Below are positions 39,226-48,083 of a stretch of 64,000 bases of DNA, in pieces. The first letter of the stretch is position 1. Every line of letters begins with the position of its first letter. Below the pieces are notes generated by a model, which did no database searches, had not been told where the DNA came from, and worked only from the letters and a program-made list of their open reading frames with translations. The translations under genes were made by a program, and so were the position numbers. This DNA comes from Chaetoceros tenuissimus (taxonomy: Eukaryota; Bacillariophyta; Thalassiosirophyceae; Chaetocerotales; Chaetocerotaceae), in assembly GCA_021927905.1 (NCBI GenBank), contig BLLK01000029.1, positions 682,001 through 746,000 on the forward strand, in the 5' to 3' direction.

Positions 39226-40338
39226 ATGAATCTAAAGTTGTTTTCATTGTCATTCCTATTGAGTGGGGTTGGAGTATCTGCATTTACTGCACAGCCATCA
39301 TCTCTCGCATCATTCAAGTCTTCATTTTTGGTGTCTAATAGAAAGCAATCTGTAACATCATTCAGCAAAAAGTTTGAAGATGCAGATGATTTGGCATCTT
39401 TTGATCCTCTCAATACTAAGAATATGTTTACAAAAGATTGGATACACGAAGATAGAAAGAACAATATGAAGAACAACATGAGTACATCGTTGACACCAGT
39501 CGCTGCTGCAATGCTTGCATCTTCTACTGCGCTAATGGTTGCACCGACTGCTGTAGAGGCAGCAATGAAACCTATACCACTCAACACTGGTGACTTCAAC
39601 CCTGCAACATTCAAACCAGTGTGTCCTGCTTCTGATGGCCTTTATCGTTTTGCGCAGGAGACTACCCAAGCTCTTGTTGGACCTGAATCATTTGTTGAGT
39701 ATGGGCCACTCATAGCTGGGGGACTACTTCGTGTTCGTCTTGAGCTTTGTGTGATTGAATCTTTCTTCAATGAAGCAGTTGGACCGTTCATAGAACGTGA
39801 AGGTCTCAAATGGGTGTTACCTCTCCATGAAACTGTTGAAACATTCTTGGCAGGAACAATTTTTGCCATAGCTTCGACTTTTATTCTTGTTGGAAGTACA
39901 AAGCTGATTTCTGTTATTGTAACTTATGGAGATATATTCTTGGGTGTGCCATGTAGAACTTTTGGTGGTTACTTTTTTGACAGAGCAAGAGGCAAACCAG
40001 TAACTGTTGATATTGGAATGGGATTTTTCAAAACACGCATTATTGGGCCTGGTTCTCCAAAGGATGACGTCGAGGAAACTTTGGATGATATCATTAAAAC
40101 TGCAGACAACAAAAATCTTCCCTTCTTTATTTTCTTTGGTGCATTCAAGGCTATTGGAGAAGGGTCCAAAATCACTAGAGATGTTATCGAAAACATTGAT
40201 CTTTTCGTTGGGCGCTACTTGACTTTGTTCGCAACTGGATATATTGGGCTCAAGTTTTTACATTTCAAAGTATTCCCAGATTTTCCATCTGGGCTCGGTG
40301 GTGTTGTTACATCATTTGACCCTACTAGCATCTTCTAA
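39226..40338 (+). CDS. Plastid-targeted membrane protein, function unknown
   Basis: 370 residues, no intron. The N-terminus (MNLKLFSLSFLLSGVGVSAFTAQ) is a signal peptide with an Ala-Phe junction, followed by a Ser/Lys-rich transit peptide: a diatom plastid leader. A second hydrophobic stretch ending MVAPTAVEAAMK (about residues 90-112) resembles a thylakoid-lumen signal with an AxA site. The mature part has two or three membrane helices (about 160-175, 200-235, 330-345) and conserved-looking phrases such as IGMGFFKTRIIGPGSPKDDV. I do not recognise a known enzyme motif. The layout suggests a thylakoid or plastid inner-membrane component. Confidence 0.75.
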   Translation: MNLKLFSLSFLLSGVGVSAFTAQPSSLASFKSSFLVSNRKQSVTSFSKKFEDADDLASFDPLNTKNMFTKDWIHEDRKNNMKNNMSTSLTPVAAAMLASSTALMVAPTAVEAAMKPIPLNTGDFNPATFKPVCPASDGLYRFAQETTQALVGPESFVEYGPLIAGGLLRVRLELCVIESFFNEAVGPFIEREGLKWVLPLHETVETFLAGTIFAIASTFILVGSTKLISVIVTYGDIFLGVPCRTFGGYFFDRARGKPVTVDIGMGFFKTRIIGPGSPKDDVEETLDDIIKTADNKNLPFFIFFGAFKAIGEGSKITRDVIENIDLFVGRYLTLFATGYIGLKFLHFKVFPDFPSGLGGVVTSFDPTSIF

Positions 40339-40571
40339 GTATTGAGAAAAGTAGAAAGTATCACAAAGGCAACGACTCAAGTATATTTTTTCCAGTGGAA
40401 TTTGGAGTCCAATAAAGTGTCTCTAAAAATAGGAAAGAATAAACAAAGTACAGCAAACTTTATAACAAAAGGAGTAAAAATAAAAATTATGATCAAGATA
40501 CTCTCTATATTTTAGGCTCCATCATTCGACTCAAGACGAACAGGCACACCAAAGACAACAGATTATTTTGT

Positions 40572-41342
40572 TCAATACTCGTCATCGCTATCATAAGCAT
40601 TGTAATTTTCGCGGACACCTCCCTTTCTTCCTCCACTATATCTAGTACTCATATTGATCCCGTTGACTCCTTTACGAGCATCCTTCAATTCTTCTGGCAT
40701 CTCTTTTCCTTCGGGTTGTTTCACTCCGCCGTGCATTCCAAGTACCCATTCCAAAGCTTCAGCACTATGGTCTTCAGTATTTCCAAGCTCACTGAATCCA
40801 CGAATGTGATGAATAGCCTTTCTATCCTTGATAATAACTATTGTAGGCATGACAACAATTCCCAATTTATCGACAAGATAAGAAGCCCCAGAACCAGAGG
40901 CACCATCTTCGGCGCACTGATCAACATTGATTTTCACAAAACGAGTTTCTAGATGCTTCTGGGCAAGCTTTTCCAAATGCGAATGAAAGACGTCACAGGA
41001 TCTAGTCGAAGGTCTGTAAAAGTGTACCACCATACGATCAGATTCCTTGGTCGCATCAAAAAATTCCTTGGCAGTATCTGATCCATGTTGACCATCTCCA
41101 ATACTCGTGTAGGTTCCATGTCCCAGTGCTCGCCACTTTTGCTTTTGCTCCTGTGCCTTTTTCATTTGTTGTAGACGTCTCTCTCTTAGTAGTTCCAGTT
41201 CAGAGTCGTTAGCGTCGAGAAGAGCATCGTAGCGATTGATTTCTTCAATGATTTGTTGTTCTTGAATTTTGGCAGTCTTGTCGAATTGCTTGGCAAGTGC
41301 TTCACCAATGACTTGATTATTCTTTCCAAATCCCAAATCCAT
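40572..41342 (-). CDS. TXNDC9: TXNDC9/PLP3-like phosducin-type chaperone co-factor
   Basis: 256 residues, one exon. The start MDLGFGKNNQVIGEALAKQ leads into a coiled coil (residues about 30-75: LDANDSELELLRERRLQQM, then QKQKWRALGHGTY), exactly as in TXNDC9 (ATP-binding protein associated with cell differentiation). The thioredoxin-fold domain follows (MVVHFYRPSTRSCDVF, LETRFVKINVDQCAE, VVMPTIVIIKD) but lacks the CxxC catalytic pair, as usual in this family. These proteins bind the cytosolic chaperonin CCT and assist folding of tubulin and actin. The C-terminal tail (SGGRKGGVRENYNAYDSDDEY) is lineage-specific. A 12-residue insert (SGSGAS) occurs in the fold. Confidence 0.93.
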   Translation of the reverse strand: MDLGFGKNNQVIGEALAKQFDKTAKIQEQQIIEEINRYDALLDANDSELELLRERRLQQMKKAQEQKQKWRALGHGTYTSIGDGQHGSDTAKEFFDATKESDRMVVHFYRPSTRSCDVFHSHLEKLAQKHLETRFVKINVDQCAEDGASGSGASYLVDKLGIVVMPTIVIIKDRKAIHHIRGFSELGNTEDHSAEALEWVLGMHGGVKQPEGKEMPEELKDARKGVNGINMSTRYSGGRKGGVRENYNAYDSDDEY

Positions 41343-41730
41343 TTTCTCGTATAATCTCCTTGCTGCTTTATTTATTAAATGATAGAGGATTGTAATTATG
41401 AAACAAAGTGGTACCTAGACTATGTAAAATACCTGAAGAGTTTTGTAGTTTTATTTTCAAAATGAAAGGGAGGAGAAAGTACCATACGGTACAGTAGCAC
41501 TTCTTGAAAAACATACACGACCGTTTGAATTAGATAGCTAGCGAACGAGACGCTAATGAAATAAAATCCAAACGTTCTAATAACGGTCCTGAGGGAGTCC
41601 TCTCCTCTTCACTCTTCATTCATCTCAACATCATTCCGCGTACAAATTCATACACGTATTCCACTTTTATGTTTTGTTTATAAGTTAGGCTTTGAGATAG
41701 AAGACCTGGATTCAACCTTGCTTATTTATA
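41343..41730. other. Divergent promoter region
   Basis: 388 bases between TXNDC9 and the acidic-GHR gene. No coding frame or clear motif seen. Confidence 0.35.
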
Positions 41731-44116
41731 ATGAGTGGCAAGAGCAGAGTTTCAGAGGAGCTTGAAGATCTTCGGCAAAAAGGACTTGCAAAAACTGGTA
41801 GAGGAAAGTTTAAAGACACTGGTGGTGAGTACAAGCATAGCAATGTGTCCGATATAATAAAATTGCATTCAAATAAAAGACCTAATCATAATCAACTCAT
41901 ATCTGCAATAAAATCTATAGGAACATTTAGAACTCCAGAGGAAGCAGAAGCATTTTTACGTGAAGTACAAACTGCTAAAAAGAAACAAGATAAACCAGTA
42001 CCACCTACCAATCTGAATTCTTCCGATCTCAATGACTGGTATTCCAAACAGAGACAATTTGAACTTGAACAGAGAAAAAGGAGAGAGGAGGCTGAAACTT
42101 TATTAAGATCTTATCGCTCTACTTCTGTTTTTGACAAAAATATTCCAGTTTCCCCTAAAGATAATGTAGAAGGAAGAATTGGTGTTGTAGAGGAGGAAAA
42201 TACCATCCCTGTTTCGTCTCAAATTGGAAAATTTGAAAAGGAGGGTGAGGATGAAGAAATTAATGACAATGTAAATGCTGTCACTGATGTGCTTGATAAC
42301 AATGATGCTTTGGCGGACGATGATGACCTTGCAGAAGAGGAAAAGACCAGCATGACTCAAGAAAACAATGACGATGTAGATGATATGTCTAGTGAATCAC
42401 ATGGTGATGGTAGCAATGACGAAGATGATGTCCCCACTGATCAAGATTTGAACAAAGTTGAAGAAAATATATCCAATGATTCTAATGATAATTTGGACGA
42501 TGAAAAACCAGTTAAAGCAAACGTCAACGAGATTGAAGCAAATGGTGATGAGACTGAGCCTAATTGTGATGCATCTGATGATGGCGTGAAGGATGAAGGT
42601 GATCAAGATATCAACGATGAAGCAGATGGTTCAAATGATGTCGAAGATGTCAATAGAAATGAGTATATTTTGGATGAGATTGAATCTAGTCGTGATGGAA
42701 ATGATGGCGATATTATGATTAACGCTGAAGAAGCAGATTTGAATAAAGAATCAGCAAAGGAAGTCGATCTTGATGATAGCTCTGAACCTAGAGATGATGA
42801 AATTACTGAACAAGAAACAAATGCTGGAGAAATTCAAGCAGAAACTGAAGAAACTGACGATGATCTAAGCACTAACGAGCAGTTACAGTCAATGAATGAA
42901 AGTGTAGTCCAGGAAATTGCAGTGGAAAATGAAAAACAGGCTGAGGTAGAAGAAGATGATGACTCAATTCTCGAAGCTGTTGGGGAAATTTCCTTGGATG
43001 ATCAGGAGGTTACGACAGATTCGAAAACAAACCAGTCATCTGAGGAAGAGAAGAAAGATGATTCTGATGATGATAATATGAAGGCATCAGTTGAGGATGG
43101 TTGGCGCTTCCTCATCAGCAGAGGTATGTCCATTTTTCTATAGCTTTGGAATTCTTTCTTCGTTTTCTTACCTTTTATTAGAACCTGGAGCCAAATTTGC
43201 ACCAGAACCTGACAGATATCATATCTACTCCTCATTTGCTTGTCCTTGGGGACATCGCGTAACAATGACCCTAAACTTAAAGGGGTTGCAGAATGTTATT
43301 GGAGTCACGCACTGTCATCCAACATGGCAATTTACAAAACCAAACTTTGATGATCATAGAGGTTGGGTTTTTGGGTCTGCTGATGGAGAGGACTTATCGA
43401 ACACAGCTGGTATGGGGAAATTCCCATCAAATTGGGGAGAAGAAGATCCTATCAATGGTGCCAAGACAATAAGAGATTTGTACGAAAAAGCCGGTGATCA
43501 GACGGGAAAGTACATCTTACCAGTGCTATGGGATAAGAAAAATGATACCATTGTAAGCAATGAGTCTTCAGAGATCATTCGTATGCTGAATTCAGAGTTT
43601 AATGAATTTGCAGAGAAGTCATCTTTAGATCTTTATCCTGATCATCTTCAAAATGAAATCGACTCGATAAATGGTTGGATTTATCCTTATTTCAACAACG
43701 GAGTCTATCGCTGCGGATTGGCTAGTACACAGGAACGATATGATATTGCCATTGATGATTTGACCAAAGCTTTTGACAAGATCGAGTCTATCCTTCAAAA
43801 GAAAAGATTTCTTTGTGGGGAGTCCATTACAGAAGCTGATGTTAGATTGTTTGTAACATTACTTCGATTTGATGAAGTATATGACACTTATTTTAAATGC
43901 AATACCAGGAGCGTAAGATCAACACCAGTGATATTGAATTATGTCAGAGATATTTACCAGATGGATGGAGTGAAGGAAACTTGCAGAATGGACATGATTA
44001 AAGCTCATTACTATACTTCACACGTGGAACTGAACAAGTATTCCATCATTCCTCGTGGTGATAATTTTCTCACACTCCTGGATCAGCCGCATGATAGAGA
44101 GAAAATCGGATTGTAG
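41731..44116 (+). CDS. Acidic N-terminal domain fused to glutathionyl-hydroquinone reductase
   Basis: Exons 41731-43123 and 43182-44116, 775 residues. The intron is 58 bp (GTATGT..TTATTAG), phase 1, and joins WRFLISR to EPGAKFAPEPDRYHIY without loss. From about residue 455 the protein is a glutathionyl-hydroquinone reductase (xi-class GST, YqjG/ECM4). Its thiol centre is ACPWGHRV, with HPTWQFTKP, then PVLWDKKNDTIVSNESSEII, and a C-terminal alpha domain starting CGESITEADVRLFVTLLRFD. These enzymes reduce glutathionyl-hydroquinones and detoxify quinones. The N-terminal about 90 residues (MSGKSRVSEELEDLRQKG, TFRTPEEAEAFLREVQ) are basic and ordered-looking, then about 320 residues are Asp/Glu/Asn-rich and disordered. 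Bacterial and fungal relatives lack both. No organelle leader is visible. Confidence 0.85.
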
Positions 44117-44414
44117 AATGATAACATGAAGAAGACGATACATTTCTAAATTAAAATGAAAATTAAGTGAGTCATTCCCGATCGAGGAGTCTTGGAAAAT
44201 AGGTTTCGCCGTGTACTTACAGAGTTAACGTACATATCATAATACCTACAGTATTGTCGTGATGAATATAGTGAATAGTAAACAATAGTTGACAGCCTTA
44301 AAATAGTAACTAGTGCACTTGTATCAAATTCACATATTTCGCATTCATGAAACTCAGTTCCTAATGTTTCACTAGAAGTTACAAGAAGAAAGTGAGCCCT
44401 ACAAATCCTAAATA
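44117..44414. other. Intergenic
   Basis: 298 bases between the reductase fusion and the MaoC gene; no recognisable features. Confidence 0.35.
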
Positions 44415-45158
44415 ATGAGTGCTGGTACAAGTTTTAAATCTCTCTTTCGCTGTCGTCGTAGTAGGCTTGAAATTTTCAATAAAAGGTCTAAGCATCTAAT
44501 GAATAGATTTTCAACTCTGTCAAAGAAAAGGGTGGCGACTTCTGAACTGAACCATAACATATATGGAACAATATCTGAGGGTGGTGAAGGCATAGAAGAG
44601 GGGCAATATGCTATGGTAAGATATCAATCAAATTTGGTACAGTTTCTATGACATGGATTTCATGCCCTCCTTCTTAGAACGAATAATTTCTTCGATAATA
44701 AGCACTAACTCAGGAATTGTGTCCATTGATGTCCATAGCTTCAAAGAACATTTACCCCTTCCGACATCATGAATTTTGGAAATTTGATAGGAGATTTCAA
44801 TCCAATACATGATTTTACAAATATGAAAGACAAACAGATTGTCCATGGAATGTTATCAGCATCGCTATTTTCATCCATGTTCGGAACATTAATACCTAGG
44901 TGTATCTATAAGTCACAATCCCTTCAATTTAGTACTCCAGTTCTCTGTAATGAAAAGGTCCTTGGTATCATAGAAGTTCAAAATGTAAAGCAGATACGAT
45001 CAAGGGGCTTATTGGTAAGATGTAACACACATGTATATAAAAATTTTGGCGGAGATATCGATGCAGAAACCAATATAAAGAAGCACATCAAGATAAATGA
45101 CAATGTAATTGTTTGCGTTAGTGGCGAAGCTACTGTTTGGATACCAAAGTATGAGTAG
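44415..45158 (+). CDS. MaoC-like (R)-enoyl-CoA/ACP hydratase, probably mitochondrial
   Basis: Exons 44415-44615 and 44739-45158, 206 residues. The intron is 44616-44738 (GTAAGA..CATAG), phase 0, joining EEGQYAM to LQRTFTPSDIMNF. The hydratase-2 motif is intact: IGDFNPIHDF holds the catalytic Asp and His, followed by IVHGMLSASLFSSMFGTLIP and SQSLQFSTPVL, the hot-dog fold. Family members hydrate trans-2-enoyl thioesters to (R)-3-hydroxyacyl thioesters, in mitochondrial fatty acid synthesis (HTD2) or peroxisomal beta-oxidation. The first exon encodes about 50 residues rich in Arg, Lys and Ser with no acids, a plausible mitochondrial presequence. No peroxisomal tripeptide at the end (ending PKYE). 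The intron caused the first part to appear as a separate frame. Confidence 0.87.
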
Positions 45159-45515
45159 GGATACCAAAGTGAAAGTAAGATTAGTTACGAATAAAAGAAC
45201 AAATAGAGATAACTACTTTTCATATGGAAAATTCCAAAGAAAATGCATCCCTTTTGACAAGTTTTTGTTTTGCCAATTGAAAGATGCAATTTTCATATTT
45301 GCATAAAATAGCTCTTTTCAAATTAACATGATGAAACTTGATTGAAATTCTCTTTTTTGAGAATCATATACCCCAGTCCCATTACCATCACGATCCTTCT
45401 ACTATACAACATGCAAAAAAATGAACATGAAACATGATGCTTCTGCTTTTGTACATGATTCTACATTCTCCTGTGCAGTTTCTATCATAGAGCATTAGAA
45501 AGAAATTCATCGATC
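45159..45515. other. Intergenic
   Basis: 357 AT-rich bases between the MaoC gene and the sulfotransferase; I see nothing else. Confidence 0.35.
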
Positions 45516-46487
45516 ATGAAAACTGCTATATATCTTTTGTTATTGAGTACTCTGGCCTGCATAATATATCGAGCGAGAGTGGCACGAGGCGTTGATAGCT
45601 CAACTCAGGTTCAACAAATAATTCAAAACACGATTGAAAAGAAGAGAAAGCTACCAAATGAACCAAAGCTTCTACCTACCGATTTGATCTACAATAGCAA
45701 TAGAAATACTGTTCCTATCGTGAATGTGGAGTACAAAATCATATTTTTTCAAGTGGCAAAAACTGCAACCACTCAATTCACTCGGCTTTTCATGAGGCTT
45801 GCTGACAAGCCACAATGGAACGACGATAGTTTTGATGTTCATTCGCGAGAAAACAACAACCTAACTTATCTTGATGACTTTTCTCTTGATGAGGCAGAAC
45901 AAATGATGCTTGATGATGAATGGGAAAAAGTTATTTTTGTGAGACATCCAAAGCCACGAATTCTCAGTGCTTTTCTAGACAAAGCTGTCCATCACTCAAA
46001 ACATTTTGAGAAGAGCACATGCCAGGTATATGCATCTAATAAAGAAGGTGGTAATTTGAAAGAATGTATACGATTGCACGAAAACTTTGAATTCTTCCTA
46101 AAGAAGATTACAACGTCTCTCAATCAAAACGTGCACTGGCGCTCAATAACAAGTAGGATTGATGAAAAATGGTGGCCAAAGATTTCTTTTGTGGGTAATA
46201 TGGAACATTTGAGCAGAGATGCAGAAAACTTACTCAAGTCGAGGAAAAATAGCAATGGAGTCACTGCATATGCAAAAACAGGCAAGACTGGATTGACTGA
46301 AAAGTCTGAACAGCACAAAACAGATTCAAATAAAAAGCTTGCCCGCTATTACACACCAGAATTGGAAAGATTCATTGAGGAAAGATATGCGGATGATCTA
46401 AAAAGTCAGTACTTTTCATTTGAAAAACTAGTCATATTTCGAGATGAAACAAACAGTAATAAAGGGATCTTTTCGGGTTTAGAGTAA
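45516..46487 (+). CDS. Golgi-type carbohydrate sulfotransferase
   Basis: 323 residues, one exon. A short cytosolic start and one N-terminal membrane helix (about residues 3-18) give a type II Golgi topology. The PAPS-binding regions are recognisable: the 5'-phosphosulfate loop in IIFFQVAKTATTQFTRLF and the 3'-phosphate site in KVIFVRHPKPRILSAFLDK. The pattern fits the Sulfotransfer_2/CHST-like families. It would transfer sulfate from PAPS to a surface or secreted glycan. Two cysteines (STCQVY, LKECIR) are in usual places for a disulfide. Sulfated polysaccharides are common in diatom mucilage, but the acceptor cannot be predicted here. Confidence 0.82.
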   Translation: MKTAIYLLLLSTLACIIYRARVARGVDSSTQVQQIIQNTIEKKRKLPNEPKLLPTDLIYNSNRNTVPIVNVEYKIIFFQVAKTATTQFTRLFMRLADKPQWNDDSFDVHSRENNNLTYLDDFSLDEAEQMMLDDEWEKVIFVRHPKPRILSAFLDKAVHHSKHFEKSTCQVYASNKEGGNLKECIRLHENFEFFLKKITTSLNQNVHWRSITSRIDEKWWPKISFVGNMEHLSRDAENLLKSRKNSNGVTAYAKTGKTGLTEKSEQHKTDSNKKLARYYTPELERFIEERYADDLKSQYFSFEKLVIFRDETNSNKGIFSGLE

Positions 46488-46670
46488 AATAAGAGTACAA
46501 TAGTTTCAAACAAGTATTACATTTGTGATTGTTACTAACTTGGTGAGGGGAGCATATCAACTGGATCTATTGGAGTCGAAGAATAGAATCAAATGAATCC
46601 CATCTACTGCTTTTGCAAAAACTGATCTACAACAATTCCTGACATGAGTAGAAAAGTAGACCACCAGTTT

Positions 46671-47822
46671 TCAACATCGTTCATTGACTTCGTTCTCATC
46701 AGAATCTTGGTCTTCTTGATCAGAATCATTGCTCTCGTTTACAGCAATTTCTTGAGGTATCCCCAGTGGAAATTCCAAAACATTATTCCCACAAGTAGTG
46801 TTACCGCTTGAGAGGTAGTTGCATCTACACATTGGACACTCATCATTGTAAATTAGCCATTGAGTAATACAATGCAAATGGAAACAATGTAAACAGTCAT
46901 TGTTCTTGGACCAAGAAATGTCATCTCCCTTTCTAAAGCGTTCAAAGCAAATTGGGCAACTTTTTGGTGACAATAACGAATGGTGAGAAGATGCAGCTAT
47001 TCTCAAATTTTGACGAATAGAAAATGCAGATGCCAGACTACATGTTTCGATGTAGATATCATCTTTTCGTATGCGTATAGCGTATTCTTCATCGACAAAA
47101 TGTGAAATGTCGTCTTCCTCTGCTTTGCTCGCTGGGTGATTTGAGTGATTACTAGAAAGGCACACTTTATGGTTTGTGCTTCGTAATCGCCCCGATACAA
47201 CAGTTTCATTTTCGTGAATTGATTTTTGTCCAATCTCAAGGGCATCTACTTTGGATGAGGAGCATGAAGATGGAGAACCTAATAGATATACTTTCTTTTT
47301 GATGATTGAACTCTCAATGAATTTAACTCTCTGCTCATACATTTCTTTGGAAAGTCTAGTTGTAGCACGGGAGAATAGAGCACTAGGATGCCAAGAAGAT
47401 TGGTTTTGGACTTGTCGAACTAAAGGTGGCGCATGATTGTTTCCTACTCCAACTGCTGCGAATACATTGCGACTGCGAATGAATAACCATTGTGATAGAA
47501 GAATCAAAGATACTACCAACATAGCTCCAACCACAATTCCAAATGTTTCTCCAGCAGTCATGTCTTTTTGAAGTTTCCTTGCACTTGATCTTGGTTGGTG
47601 TTCTTGTGCAGAAATAGTAACTGTGCAAGAAAAAGCGAAGAAGGCAACCTTTCCACAATTTTTCATCATGAAAATACTGCTCATAGTTGCGTCTGCGAAG
47701 TGAAATTGTAATGTATATTGTTGTCTAGCATTGGGTATTGTAAAAGTTGAAATATACGAGGTTGATGTCTTGTATCCGGGACACTGTCGAACATTAAAAG
47801 AAGAGTCCACCTTCTTCTTCAT
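46671..47822 (-). CDS. Transmembrane RING-H2 protein, probable E3 ubiquitin ligase
   Basis: 383 residues from the first ATG (47822). A better start may be about residue 47-53 (MSSIFMMKNCGKVAFF), which makes a signal peptide. A membrane helix follows (GIVVGAMLVVSLILLSQWLFI, about 95-115), so the protein would have a short lumenal head and a cytosolic tail. The tail ends in a RING-H2 finger: CPICFERF, CLHCFHLHCITQWL, CPMCRC. The layout resembles ATL/RNF-type membrane ubiquitin ligases. The last about 40 residues are acidic with Ser/Asp. The 261 bases to the next gene are a divergent promoter. Confidence 0.8.
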   Translation of the reverse strand: MKKKVDSSFNVRQCPGYKTSTSYISTFTIPNARQQYTLQFHFADATMSSIFMMKNCGKVAFFAFSCTVTISAQEHQPRSSARKLQKDMTAGETFGIVVGAMLVVSLILLSQWLFIRSRNVFAAVGVGNNHAPPLVRQVQNQSSWHPSALFSRATTRLSKEMYEQRVKFIESSIIKKKVYLLGSPSSCSSSKVDALEIGQKSIHENETVVSGRLRSTNHKVCLSSNHSNHPASKAEEDDISHFVDEEYAIRIRKDDIYIETCSLASAFSIRQNLRIAASSHHSLLSPKSCPICFERFRKGDDISWSKNNDCLHCFHLHCITQWLIYNDECPMCRCNYLSSGNTTCGNNVLEFPLGIPQEIAVNESNDSDQEDQDSDENEVNERC

Positions 47823-48083
47823 TCTTTTGGGACGAGTGATCAGATGAGAAGAGAGAGTGTCAAAAAAGAATTCTTGAATTCTTTATTTATAGGAATAGGT
47901 TATGATCTGTAATGTCAATGTTCTTTCTTGGTTCTGGACCAAGGAAAGTGTGAGAAGAATCGAAGAATCGGAAGAATCTCTTTTGGTCTGCACTGCTTTC
48001 TCATTACTCTCATTACTCGTTTTTCTATATTGAATATTCCAACTCTAAATGAAAAGGCTGGACATACAATTTGTAGAACTACA

